Positions 16,801 through 25,033 are shown, counted from the first letter of the stretch. The stretch is 64,000 nt of DNA from Nostoc sp. TCL26-01 (GCF_013393945.1 NZ_CP040297.1:1144001-1208000), one strand, 5' to 3'. Notes: generated by a model not told the origin, from the letters alone. Made by a program: numbers and translations.

Positions 16801-18033
16801 TTCACCATCAAGAACGAGTAAACCGCGCAATACCTCATGAACTACACCATCAGAAATGCGTGGCGGTTCAATCAATTCCCATTCTTTATAGGTAGTATGG
16901 CGAGAACGACCTTCTAAAAATGCGTACTCATCGGGGTCAAAAAGCTGTCCGTGACGTGCTGGTAAGTATAAATCAGCATGACAGCCGCCATCGTAAACTA
17001 AGCGAAAAAGACTGAGTAACCACGCCCAAGCACCATAACGCTGTTCCATTGTGTCAGGATAGTTACCCGCATCCTCGCGCAATCTCTCATACAGCCCAGT
17101 TACCGAATAGTTGCGCGTGTAAATCGAACCCTGCGGCATTAAACCCTCATCTTCCGCATACAGCAGAAACACCAACCGTAGCAAAACGGTAATTAATCCA
17201 CCGTAAATATGCTGAGGTTCGTTTTGGGCAATGTCATCAAGCAAGATTCCTTTAGCATGGTCATTCGCAGCTTGAAAACCACGCAGTAATTCCCACAGCG
17301 CATCAAGTACCTGTTCTGATAACTTGGTAGAAACTTCGTTTTGGTACTTGCGGCTATTTTGCAGCAACGCTACTAAACGGCGGTCTGTTGGCGCATTGAA
17401 CACTCGCTGTTCTTCCAACAACATCTGCATTGCACCCAAAATCAACCGTCCCGATACCTCGCACATCGCCTGTACCGGAAAGGTTAGGTGTCCAGAAGAT
17501 TCTCCCCGTGGGGCATATACCAAACGTAATTCTGTACCATTACACAAAATACCTACAGGAATTTCTTTCTCCCGCAACAGTCGCTCAAACTTCGCCTGGG
17601 GGCTGGCGTGCCATCCTGTAGATTTGATATTCTCGCTAACTCTATCAAGGTCAGTACCAGGGGAAATGACCTGTACCAGCATCAACCAACCACCATTATC
17701 CGGGTCAGGTACGGCATAGGTTGGTTGTAAGGTTTCACTGTATTCTGGTAGCGATACCGCCAAATCCTCTGGACTCTCGATTAAATCTGTTGGTTGCCAA
17801 CCCAGAATTTCAACTGTGAAGGTGGGAAAGTCAGAAATTACGCAGGTGTAGTTGGTGCTGTCATCGGTGTAATCTCGGCTTACTATTTCGATTAACCGTT
17901 GCTGTAACTCAACAACGTTGCGATTTACCGACATTTGGGCATTATTCAACGCCGTTGGCGACACTACCAACCCCACTGGCTGAAGAAAGCCCAACCATTC
18001 CTTATGCGCTTGAACTTCCTTATCCTTAACCAC
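13819..18033 (-). CDS. drmMI: DrmMI, DISARM class 1 adenine-specific DNA methyltransferase
   Basis: This 1404-residue protein has a large N-terminal region followed by an Eco57I/N6_Mtase-like gamma-class core. Motif I is KVCDLAVGTAPFLVEACRQ near residue 574 and motif IV is FDAIVGNPPFAG near 818, followed by a target-recognition region. The lysine/arginine-rich C-terminus contains KKPWRYRWREEIHDEVL. In class 1 DISARM this enzyme methylates host DNA so that the DrmA/B/D machinery spares it. Residues of about 946-985 are encoded by an in-frame 120-bp palindromic repeat absent from ordinary methylase architecture. The frame is otherwise intact. The gene follows drmD after 437 bases of repeats. 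Confidence 0.92.
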   Translation of the reverse strand: MVKDKEVQAHKEWLGFLQPVGLVVSPTALNNAQMSVNRNVVELQQRLIEIVSRDYTDDSTNYTCVISDFPTFTVEILGWQPTDLIESPEDLAVSLPEYSETLQPTYAVPDPDNGGWLMLVQVISPGTDLDRVSENIKSTGWHASPQAKFERLLREKEIPVGILCNGTELRLVYAPRGESSGHLTFPVQAMCEVSGRLILGAMQMLLEEQRVFNAPTDRRLVALLQNSRKYQNEVSTKLSEQVLDALWELLRGFQAANDHAKGILLDDIAQNEPQHIYGGLITVLLRLVFLLYAEDEGLMPQGSIYTRNYSVTGLYERLREDAGNYPDTMEQRYGAWAWLLSLFRLVYDGGCHADLYLPARHGQLFDPDEYAFLEGRSRHTTYKEWELIEPPRISDGVVHEVLRGLLVLDGERLSYRALDVEQIGSVYEAVMGYEVKKATTLSIGVWSKPKGAKTSVTVVVSVDEVLKTKANDRAKYLKEVAGCEISGKSLAELKQVKTAEDLIAALGRKISPQTPALLAAGSLYLQPGEERRRSGSHYTPRALTEPIVKETLRPVLAALGERPTPEQILALKVCDLAVGTAPFLVEACRQLAEKLVEAWNLHGLISEVPSDEEPLLYARRLVAQRCLYGVDKNPFAVNLAKLSLWLVTLAKKHPFTFLDHALKCGDSLVGLTRDQLVKFNWEKDTTYDDKELPLFNEQLNKVKFNRDEIQSLGDENYDAKRDFYQATEELLHDARLKGDLVIASFFAADKDKAKKEERDGLFQKYFKWRRNPDESGEVLSISRNLRQADKPVKPFNWEIEFPEVFDRENSGFDAIVGNPPFAGKNTAINAHTDGYMDWLKVVNPESHGNSDLVAHFYRRAFALLRESGCFGLIATNTIAQGDTRSTGLRYICENSGTIYNAQKRLKWPGLAAVVVSVVHVIKQDYTTREKIKQQSQIQAGSQVESRGINSPSESGNPLKRIESNIDENSSRFQPTSAIRPEIDFRAGVEAERINYQIPGDENKINSQNGKYLQLILDGKEVNFISAFLFKSGGNNNPAVLLANADKSFIGSYVLGMGFTFDDSNPEATSIAEMQRLIAQNPKNQERIFPYIGGEEVNSSPTHEHHRYVINFGEISEAEAREYSDLMQIVEEKVKPARLAQKREIRARYWWRFGETTPALFKAIAPLEHVLVTARVSQRSSFTFLCNNMVFSEQLVVFTDERYSFFCIMQSYIHEIWARFFSSTFGDGLRYTPSDCFETFPFPENWETNPTLEAIGKEYYEYRVALMVRNNQGLTDTYNRFHDPDENHPEILKLRELHTAMDKAVLDAYGWSDIPTDCDFILDYEEEEDTENSSGRQKKKPWRYRWREEIHDEVLARLLDLNQKRAEAEILGGKGADKSKGKGGQTKRKRKNENERVTIPGIKVD
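15079..15198. repeat. In-frame BIME-like repeat inside drmMI
   Basis: Four inverted repeats occur in the family order: CCGGAAAT-CA-ATTTCCGG (15079-15096), AGTCGGTT-AAACCGACT (15109-15126), AATCCTCT-TC-AGAGGATT (15151-15168) and CGGGGAAT-ATTCCCCG (15181-15198). The linkers 'tctaatagcagaag' and 'ttccgctttcagac' match those of the intergenic copies. The element measures 120 bases, that is 40 codons, with no stop in the coding frame. The stems have diverged in sequence but kept base pairing. Confidence 0.85.
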
Positions 18034-18470
18034 GACCGCCTCATTTGTTTTTAGGTGTCGTTGTTATTTTGCCCATCAGTCAGTTAGTAATTACTTAGTT
18101 GTGAATTTTCCTGCCAGTCATTTAGTAGTTAATTGTGAATTTCCCCGCCAGCCAGACAGCCAGCCAGACAACCAGCCAGACAACCAGCCAGCCAGCCAGC
18201 CAGTCAGTCAGCCAGTCAGCCAGTCAGTCAGCCAGTCAGCCAGTCAGCCAGTCAGCCAGTCAGCCAGTCAGACAGCCAGACAGCCAGGGGTTATAAACCC
18301 CTGTCTGATAGCAGAAGTCGGATAAATCCGACTGAAACCGTTTACACAGTCCTTTTTTAGAGGACTTTCGCTGTTAGACAGGGAATTACATTCCCTGGCG
18401 GTCTTGGGGCTATGTGTCGGGGAATTACATTCCCTGGCGGTCTTGGGGCTATGTGTCGGGGAATTGCTTG
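18034..18470. repeat. Repeat-filled spacer between drmD and drmMI
   Basis: This gene-free spacer contains several repeats. At 18075-18150 there are two imperfect copies of 'cagtyatttagta..aattgtgaattt'. At 18143-18282 there is a long array of CAGC/CAGT/CAGA tetramers. At 18284-18399 there is a four-stem palindromic element (AGGGGTT-AACCCCT, AGTCGGAT-ATCCGACT, AGTCC-GGACT, CAGGGAAT-ATTCCCTG). At 18383-18460 a 39-base unit is repeated twice in tandem and ends against the drmD stop codon. No promoter consensus is obvious. The array lies 110-250 bases upstream of the drmMI start, so length changes could alter its expression. Confidence 0.9.
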
Positions 18471-21400
18471 TTAACCCGAAACTGGCCACAAATAAATCAA
18501 TCCCACAGGTTCAACTCGCACCGCCCTAACTTCGTAAGAAGCCTCAATTCGGGCAGGTTCAGAATTAATCTCTTCAGCCAGGGCTTTCAATCGCTTCTCC
18601 CAATGGCGGCGGTCTGCTTCTAACTGCCGTTTTTCCTCGGCTGGGAACTCTTCAAACGGAATTGATAGCTGGATAGCTTTAGTATTTTCAATTTCCTGCT
18701 TACGTTGGCTGATACGCTGCTGCTGTTGTTCGAGAATTTTTTTCATCTCCACAGCTTCTTTTTTGCCCCGTTCGGTTAACTTTTTCTCAGCCCTTTGCGC
18801 CAAAATATTGGCACGACGTTCTAAATGGGGAATCAAATCAGCAATATCTTGAGTAGCATTCTGTTTCAGCAGTTCCTTAACCGTTTCGGAAACTTTTTGC
18901 AAACGAGGAGAAGCTAAAGAATCTTCCAATAAAGCCAGTACGTTGTCTTTCTCCCCTTCGTTTAAGGGTTGTAGTTTCTTGCGTCCCCTCGCAGTTGGGT
19001 CTGACCATTCTGCTGCGATCGCAATTACTTCGTCATGCAGCCGCGACGCGCCTTGTCCATAAACAGATAACCGTCCCAAGGCGAGAACTTTAGGAATTGG
19101 GTCATCAGTCAGACAAACGCAAGCGCGGGTTAACTCATCATGTAAAAACCCTTGGGCTAAAAATCTCCCTAAAAGACGCTGTACCACCCGATGTTCTAAA
19201 TGCAGGTGAACTACATCCCCATCCAATGAACCAGGGTCACGAAATACTACCGGACGAATCGCTGCTTCCCGTCGCCATTCCCAAGGCTTTTGTCCTTTCT
19301 TGCGTGGTGGTCTTAAGGTATCAAGAGTATTCGCCCACGTCGGGTCTGCGCGTTGGTCAAGGGGCGGAAGTGTCCAGCGTGCAGTAGCCGAATCTTGACA
19401 AGCTTCTTGACTATCGACTGGGGCCAGAGGAGTTGCACCGAGAATTTCTAAAGAAGCAGAAATAGCATTGCGGAAGTGTTCGTCACTCAGTCCCAACCAA
19501 TCCCGCGACGTTTTCAGCATCTCCTGTAACTGGGATAATTCCTTGGTTAATTCTTCCTTCCGTAGTCGATTTTCTTCGAGTTCCTCGTTAATGATTGATA
19601 AGTTAGGTAAATCAGCTTGTTCGATGGATGCAGTTATACTATTTACCTGATTGTGGCGAATACCACCTTCCAGCAGGCGTGATAAATTCTTCTGCACAAC
19701 TGGCGAAAGCGTCCCCAATTCTTTTTGAATTGTTTCGGTCTTCTTCACCAGCACTTTCAATACTTTGTCCTCTGTCCGTTGCGCTAAAACAAAGTAGTAG
19801 CAGTGAACAATAGGCGATCGCTGTAATTTTCTGTCAATACGGCCGTTGCGCTGTTCCATCCGCGACGGGTTCCAAGGCACATCAAAATGGAATAGGTCAG
19901 CACAATTGTTTTGCAGGTTTACCCCTTCCCGTGCTGCATCCGTGGCTATGAGAATGCGGAGGGGGTGACGCGATGGGTCGGAGTTAAAGGCATTTTTAAT
20001 GGCTTCCCGGCGTTCTTCACCAATACCGCCATGAAATAGATCAATGCGTTCTCGTTCTTTATCTGAGAGAGCGTTAGCCGAAGGCTTTGGCGCAGCCATC
20101 GCTTCTTGAAGTTTTTGCTGTAAGTAGCGTTTTGTATCTGTATATTCAGTAAATATAATGACTCGCTTCTCTAACCAAGCAGCATTAGGTTTACCCAAAT
20201 CAGGACAGAGATTTTGTTTAATCCATTCAAATAACTTTTCAACTCGTGGGTCAGCTTGATATCTAGCTTGGTTCGCTACATCGGTCATCTCTGACAAAAT
20301 TTCCGATTCCCGACTGCTTAACCCAAAGCTTGTAGCCTGTCCAGTAGCCACCGTTACCTGAGTATCTTCTTCCGCTTGTACTTCTTCTTCTGCTAGTTCG
20401 GCGCGTTCATCATCAGCACCAGGGGGTTCTAACAGCAACGGTAAATTTTCGATAGTGTTACTAGAACGGTTAGCAGATTGCTTTTCAATCGCCGTCCGAT
20501 GAACTTTCAAAGTGCGTGCAAAAGCTTCGATAGAAGACAGCAGACGCTTTTGCAGCGAAGTGATTACCAGCATCGCCGCATTTTGCGTTGACTTCGATGC
20601 TTCCTTGAGCCGTTCTTCTCGCAGACTGCGATATTCTTGCAGCAACCGCGACAGTTTCAATTCGGGCGCATCTTCTGGAAGGTTATCGATAACGATAGGA
20701 ATTACCCGCCGTTCGGGAAACTCTTCGCCAATCTCCCGTAAATCTTGCTTTAATCGCCGCACCATTACCGTGTCTAGAAGTTTGCGCTCGCGCACAGGTA
20801 CACCTCGACAAAACCGTTGCGGGTCAAGGATTTCTAGTAATGCTGCAAAGCTATTGGAATGACCATTGTGAGGCGTAGCAGAAAGGAACAGCTTATGTTC
20901 AAACCGTGGCGCAATATCGCGGACAGTGCGTGTTAACTGAGAATCTACAGCGTACTTCGCACCACTAGCTGGGGCTGCGTTGTGTGCTTCATCCAGAATC
21001 AACATTGATGCGCCTGCAAAATCTCCCAACCAATCACGCAAAGGCGCAGCATAGGTTTCATCGCGTAACAAAGCATGAGAAATAATGAAACGGCTGTGAG
21101 TTGTCCAAGGGTTAATTCCATAACCCCGTTCTTGACGACGACTAGCCACGAACTCACGGTCAAAAATCACAAAAGTTAGCCCGAAGCGGCTTTCCATTTC
21201 TTCTTGCCATTGCCTTACAACCGATGGGGGACAGGAAATCACGACACGGCGAACTTTTTGCCGCATCAACATTTCTCTTAAAATCAGCCCTGCTTCAATG
21301 GTTTTCCCTAATCCAACATCATCAGCAATAAACAAACCAACTCTGGGCATTAATAAAGCTTTGCGTAGCGGTTCAAGTTGGTAAGCTTTGACTTCAATAC

Positions 21401-21716
21401 CTGCTCTGTAGGGTGCTTGAAAAAGTTTCGGGTCAGTTGAGGTAACGCAGTTCCAGCGTAGAGTGTGGAGATAAGCCGAAAATAAGCGGGGGTTGTCAAA
21501 ACCTCGGTTTACTATAGACTCCCAGGAAGTTTTACCTATGACTTTCGCATCGACTTCCCTTTCCCAAAGAACCTCTAACTGTTCCCCTAACGCATCATCT
21601 TCTAAACATGAGAGGCAAACTAAAGTGTCTTCTTTGAGAGAAGGTTTAGCCACTACATCTTCTACAAGATACTGCCGCGATCGCACCCGCACAATTTGCC
21701 CAGTAACAACACTCAT
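18471..21716 (-). CDS. drmD: DrmD, DISARM class 1 SNF2-family helicase
   Basis: This 1081-residue SNF2-type ATPase is intact. Walker A is DDVGLGKTIEAGLILREML near residue 134, the DEAH box is LILDEAHNAAP near 242, and motif III is LFLSATPHNGHSNSF. The C-terminal RecA lobe shows IATDAAREGVNLQ and MEQRNGRIDRKLQR near 622. A long coiled-coil region follows, with alternating Glu/Lys/Arg (LERRANILAQRAEKKL, MKKILEQQQQRISQ). drmD with drmMI defines class 1 DISARM. It is the first gene of the locus, and its upstream region is a 1.5-kb AT-rich segment. Confidence 0.93.
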   Translation of the reverse strand: MSVVTGQIVRVRSRQYLVEDVVAKPSLKEDTLVCLSCLEDDALGEQLEVLWEREVDAKVIGKTSWESIVNRGFDNPRLFSAYLHTLRWNCVTSTDPKLFQAPYRAGIEVKAYQLEPLRKALLMPRVGLFIADDVGLGKTIEAGLILREMLMRQKVRRVVISCPPSVVRQWQEEMESRFGLTFVIFDREFVASRRQERGYGINPWTTHSRFIISHALLRDETYAAPLRDWLGDFAGASMLILDEAHNAAPASGAKYAVDSQLTRTVRDIAPRFEHKLFLSATPHNGHSNSFAALLEILDPQRFCRGVPVRERKLLDTVMVRRLKQDLREIGEEFPERRVIPIVIDNLPEDAPELKLSRLLQEYRSLREERLKEASKSTQNAAMLVITSLQKRLLSSIEAFARTLKVHRTAIEKQSANRSSNTIENLPLLLEPPGADDERAELAEEEVQAEEDTQVTVATGQATSFGLSSRESEILSEMTDVANQARYQADPRVEKLFEWIKQNLCPDLGKPNAAWLEKRVIIFTEYTDTKRYLQQKLQEAMAAPKPSANALSDKERERIDLFHGGIGEERREAIKNAFNSDPSRHPLRILIATDAAREGVNLQNNCADLFHFDVPWNPSRMEQRNGRIDRKLQRSPIVHCYYFVLAQRTEDKVLKVLVKKTETIQKELGTLSPVVQKNLSRLLEGGIRHNQVNSITASIEQADLPNLSIINEELEENRLRKEELTKELSQLQEMLKTSRDWLGLSDEHFRNAISASLEILGATPLAPVDSQEACQDSATARWTLPPLDQRADPTWANTLDTLRPPRKKGQKPWEWRREAAIRPVVFRDPGSLDGDVVHLHLEHRVVQRLLGRFLAQGFLHDELTRACVCLTDDPIPKVLALGRLSVYGQGASRLHDEVIAIAAEWSDPTARGRKKLQPLNEGEKDNVLALLEDSLASPRLQKVSETVKELLKQNATQDIADLIPHLERRANILAQRAEKKLTERGKKEAVEMKKILEQQQQRISQRKQEIENTKAIQLSIPFEEFPAEEKRQLEADRRHWEKRLKALAEEINSEPARIEASYEVRAVRVEPVGLIYLWPVSG

Positions 21717-22314
21717 CCTCTAGAATCCTTTGCACGCTGAAATCCTTACACCAACCACAAAGAAGCTATTTTTTGCATGAAAAATCGCCTGTGAAGCGAT
21801 CGCGTTCCGCTCACCATTAGTGATCGCTCACAGTTGCAAATCCGCAGATTTTAATTGGGTATAAAAATTTAGGATTTAAGAATACTTATAAATTTAATTT
21901 AATAAGCAAAATGTATATTTTAATACATAACTTAAAAAATATATTAATTTACATTATTTAAACTCTTTGAGTCTATTTAATGAAAAAACGATATATTTCG
22001 CCCATCAAAGCCATACTCAATTATGGTTACAAGCGTGAGCAAGTATACTAATTTGTATGTTAAAAATATAGCAACACATTTTTTGAAACGCATTAGTATT
22101 AATACTGAGTATTACTATAAATTCCAACTCAGTTAGTTAGACTTGTATGTGATTGTGGTAGTCAGATTTGATAAGAAATGGCGATCGCATTGCACTGTTA
22201 TTTTAGGTTTAGACCTCAAAAAAATTACAGATATAACTTCGAGAGCTAATGTAACTAAAAATAATACTTAGCCCAGTGGAGTGCTACTATGTATCTGCAT
22301 AAACGAAAAAACTA

Positions 22315-22383
22315 TGACAAATAATTCGTCGCTATACAGTTTATGACAAATAATTTGTCGGCACGGTCAAATAATGTGTCGCT
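22315..22383. mobile_element. TnsB-type binding sites of a Tn7-like/CAST transposon end (relic)
   Basis: Three near-copies of one site occur at 22315 (TGACAAATAATTCGTCGC), 22344 (TGACAAATAATTTGTCGG) and 22365 (GGTCAAATAATGTGTCGC). TATACAGT precedes the second. Repeated TGACAAATTAxxTGTCG blocks near a terminal TGTACAGT are characteristic of the ends of cyanobacterial Tn7-like elements, including type V-K CRISPR-associated transposons. No tnsB, tnsC, tniQ, cas12k or CRISPR array is in the window, so this is a solo end or remnant. Confidence 0.6.
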
Positions 22384-22395
22384 CTATAAAATAAC

Positions 22396-22423
22396 AAAAA
22401 AGGCCTGGACAAACCAAGCCTTT
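22396..22423 (-). terminator. Terminator-like hairpin 1
   Basis: AAAGGCCTGG and CCAAGCCTTT pair with one mismatch around a short loop. Read on the minus strand the hairpin is followed by a run of six T. No recognised gene ends here. Confidence 0.5.
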
Positions 22424-22719
22424 ATGTATACCAAGCATTTACTACACCAAGAATAATTTAAACCTTCTATGACTTTAGTTCATCTTCCTTTAGACTGTAT
22501 GCAAATCCTCAGAAAACTGGTAATGCTTGACTTTCATTTTCGAGAACCCTCTTGCCTATTGCCTGACTACGCAAATCATGAGGCTACGCTAACAGAACTC
22601 AAAGTGGATTCTCATAGCATATACCAACTCTCATCAAGTTTATCAACACTCAAAATCTCAGTTTATGAGACTTCAGGTAGATGTCAACACAAAATCTTTA
22701 GTGCTTATGTAATTACTGA

Positions 22720-22749
22720 CAAAAAAGGTTTGGTCATGAACCAAACCTT
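22720..22749 (-). terminator. Terminator-like hairpin 2
   Basis: AAGGTTTGGT-CATGA-ACCAAACCTT is a perfect 10-bp stem. On the minus strand it is followed by six T. It would end a minus-strand transcript starting to its right, where no known gene exists. Confidence 0.6.
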
Positions 22750-22918
22750 GATAATTGCTGTGCTTAACAACGTACTAAATTAATTTAAACTTACTTTTTT
22801 AACATATCATCTTCCTTGAGGAAGTATCATCAAAAGCCCAGAAATGCTATTCTTTGCATCTGCAAAAAGCTGATTTTTATCCAAAAAAGTTGCTCAAAAA
22901 TACATAATTCATCAGACA

Positions 22919-22949
22919 TAAAAAAGAGGCATGGACAATAGTCTAGCCC
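22919..22949 (-). terminator. Terminator-like hairpin 3
   Basis: This is an imperfect stem (GAGGCATGGAC against GTCTAGCCCC, with a bulge) followed on the minus strand by six T. Its flank resembles that of hairpin 1. Confidence 0.4.
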
Positions 22950-23079
22950 CTACATACCAGGTGTTTACTATATGTTTATAATCTATTCCTAGTTTGATAG
23001 TAGTTCATCCACCCAATAGGTGTATACAAAATTCAATTTTTTTGATATGGCAAAAAGCTTCTATCTAAGTCCCAGCCAT

Positions 23080-23108
23080 AAAAAAACCCTGGCTTACACT
23101 CCAGGGTT
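23080..23108 (-). terminator. Terminator-like hairpin 4, probably of the photolyase-related operon
   Basis: AACCCTGG and CCAGGGTT form a perfect 8-bp stem followed on the minus strand by seven T. It lies about 160 bases beyond the stop of the photolyase-related gene, so it is the natural end of that transcript. Confidence 0.65.
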
Positions 23109-23266
23109 GACACACGTTTTTCAGGCATTAACAGACAAAAGTCTAACGGCTTAATCAATTTATTTCCCCCATCTTGAGAAGGATAGTTCAGCAATGGCAT
23201 ATTTGTCATGTAATTTATGATGAATTGTATGGGATTCCTCTATACCTCTACACCCCTGATGAAAAA

Positions 23267-24769
23267 TTACGAATTATCTGTATGCCATATGTGAGCTTGT
23301 TTACGAATGCTTTGTAATTCTTCAGGAGACATTTTATCTAAGTTTTTTAAAATAAAACTCATCCGTCCTTGAGTTTGTAATTTATCACGGTGTTGGTCAA
23401 GAAAATTCCAGTAAAAGAAGTTAAAAGGACAGGCATTTTTACCCACACGTTCCTTGTAATTATATTCACAACCTTTACAATAGTCACTCATCTTATTAAT
23501 ATAATTAGCAGATGCAGCATAGGGCTTTGATGCCAACACACCACCATCGGCAAATAAACCCATACCAATGACATTTGTCTGCATTACCCAATCATAAGCA
23601 TCAATAAAAGCAGCATGAAACCAATTTTCTACTGCTTGGGGTAATAATCCAGCAATCAGAGCAAAATTACTCAACACCATTAACCTTTGGATATGATGAG
23701 CATAACCACTATGTTGAACTTGGGTAAGAACTTGGTGTAGACAATTCATTTGAGTTTTACCTGTCCAGAAAAATTCTGGTAGTGCTTGCGTGTGATTAAA
23801 CCAATTTTTATCTGGATATGCTGCATCTACATAGTGATAAACACCGTGCATATATTCTCGCCAACCCAAGACTTGACGAATAAAACCTTCCACACTATTT
23901 AAAGGTAATTGGTGTTGTTGATAAGCTTGTTCGACTGCTTGAATGACTTCTAAAGGTTGCAGTAATCCAAGATTCAAATAAGGAGAAAGCATCGCGTGCC
24001 ACATCGTTTGTTCTCCTGTCACCATCGCATCTTGGTAAGGGCCAAAATCAGATAAGCGATGTTGAATAAACCAATCTAAAACTTGTAGTGCTTGTTGACG
24101 AGTTACACCCCAACGAAATGTTTCTAAATCTCCATAAGTAGCAATAGATAAAGACTTGACTTTAGCAATAACATCAAGTGTGATTTTATCTGCTACAAAC
24201 CATTGTGCCGGTGGTGTATTGAGCTTACCTTTTGGTGGTTGGCGATTTTCTTTATCTAAATTCCACTTTCCGCCAATGGGTTTGTTTTGTGCCATTAAAA
24301 TCTGCCAACGCCGCCTACCTTCTCTGTAGAAATCTTCCATTAATAGGCGCTTACGATTTTTAGCCCAGTGATTAAATTCTTCTGTACTCCACAAAAAATG
24401 ATTATTGGGAATCAGCGTAATTTTACAGGATAATTCTAGACTGTGAATTACTTCGATAAAAGGGCGATCGCTCGGCATCATCAGCCGCAATTCAGTAATT
24501 TGATATTCTTGCACCCACGCTTGCAAAGGTGTAGCAAAATCATCAGATATTTTGTATGTAACTAAATATTGTTTCTGGCGCAATTCTTCAGCAAAATGCC
24601 GCATTGCTGACCAGACTAAAACTAGTTTTTGTTGATGATAAGGACGGACTTGGATATGTTGCAAAGATTCGATGAAAATTACAGGTAAATTCTCTTTTTG
24701 AGCAACACTTTGCAAAGCTGCTTGTTGTTCCCAAAGTTGATCTCCTAAAATCCAAACTCCAATTGTCAT
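23267..24769 (-). CDS. Cryptochrome/photolyase-related protein, FeS-type (PhrB-like, DPRP family)
   Basis: This 500-residue flavoprotein starts with GVWILGDQLWEQQAALQ, typical of deoxyribodipyrimidine-photolyase-related proteins. FAD-binding segments are in the second half: EGFIRQVLGWREYMHGVYHY, then HHIQRLMVLSNFALIAGLLP, then DAYDWVMQTNVIGMGLFADGG. Four cysteines fit the ligands of the iron-sulphur cluster of this class: one in TQMNCLHQ, two in YCKGC and one in KNACPFN. Members repair (6-4) photoproducts or act as cryptochromes. The protein forms a two-gene unit with the DUF2805 gene 6 bases upstream. Confidence 0.9.
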   Translation of the reverse strand: MTIGVWILGDQLWEQQAALQSVAQKENLPVIFIESLQHIQVRPYHQQKLVLVWSAMRHFAEELRQKQYLVTYKISDDFATPLQAWVQEYQITELRLMMPSDRPFIEVIHSLELSCKITLIPNNHFLWSTEEFNHWAKNRKRLLMEDFYREGRRRWQILMAQNKPIGGKWNLDKENRQPPKGKLNTPPAQWFVADKITLDVIAKVKSLSIATYGDLETFRWGVTRQQALQVLDWFIQHRLSDFGPYQDAMVTGEQTMWHAMLSPYLNLGLLQPLEVIQAVEQAYQQHQLPLNSVEGFIRQVLGWREYMHGVYHYVDAAYPDKNWFNHTQALPEFFWTGKTQMNCLHQVLTQVQHSGYAHHIQRLMVLSNFALIAGLLPQAVENWFHAAFIDAYDWVMQTNVIGMGLFADGGVLASKPYAASANYINKMSDYCKGCEYNYKERVGKNACPFNFFYWNFLDQHRDKLQTQGRMSFILKNLDKMSPEELQSIRKQAHIWHTDNS

Positions 24770-24775
24770 ACTTAT

Positions 24776-25033
24776 CTATGTCTTTTGATTAGCTGATTTA
24801 AACCTGCCTGCAACAAAATCCCGCTTACCTAAATGCTTAGTTTTGCGTTGGTTAACTCGTTCTCGCCACATCCGAAAACTAGATGCTTTCATCTCTCGTT
24901 TCATCAGAGCAATTACTTGTTTTTCTAACAAACCAAATTGAGCTTCAATGGCATCAAATGGGGTTCTATCTTCCCAAGCCATTTCTATGATCCGGTCTAT
25001 AGTTGCTGTATCTAATTCAGGTAGTTTCACCAT
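24776..25033 (-). CDS. DUF2805 / TIGR03643-family small protein
   Basis: This is an 85-residue basic protein. The core DRIIEMAWEDRTPFDAIEAQFGL and then ALMKREMKASSFRMWRERV matches the DUF2805 family, a short helix-turn-helix-like domain frequently encoded next to photolyase-related genes. The C-terminus is lysine and arginine-rich (RKTKHLGKRDFVAGRFKS). It sits 6 bases before the photolyase-related gene and is likely cotranscribed with it. It may bind nucleic acid, but its role is unknown. Confidence 0.85.
   Translation of the reverse strand: MVKLPELDTATIDRIIEMAWEDRTPFDAIEAQFGLLEKQVIALMKREMKASSFRMWRERVNQRKTKHLGKRDFVAGRFKSANQKT

Larger units (their letters stand above)
21717..23266. other. 1.55-kb gene-free AT-rich region upstream of drmD
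   Basis: The part nearest drmD (21717-22300) is AT-rich and probably holds its promoter, but I cannot assign a box with confidence. From 22315 to 22383 there are three TnsB-like sites. From 22396 to 23108 there are four hairpins, each preceded by an A-run, so each is a T-tailed terminator when read on the minus strand. Open frames present here (for example 22469-22783 plus, 23033-23200 minus) lack recognisable family features. Two hairpin segments share a flanking sequence (tRtagtaaa..c.tggta on the minus strand), which suggests duplicated units. Confidence 0.7.

Noticed and set aside
18101..18325. Plus-strand frame rich in SQP/VSQ repeats
   Set aside because: It is a translation of the CAGN tetramer array and has no start context or family.
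18143..18470. CRISPR-like array
   Set aside because: The units are continuous tetramers and a 39-base tandem repeat without unique spacers, and no cas genes are nearby.
22469..22783. 104-residue plus-strand frame
   Set aside because: It runs through two terminator-like hairpins, contains 'gaggctacgct' repeat DNA, has no Shine-Dalgarno and no recognisable domain.
23033..23200. 55-residue minus-strand frame (MPLLNYPSQDGGNKLIKP...)
   Set aside because: It passes through terminator hairpin 4 and has no family match. Kept only as part of the tandem-hairpin observation.
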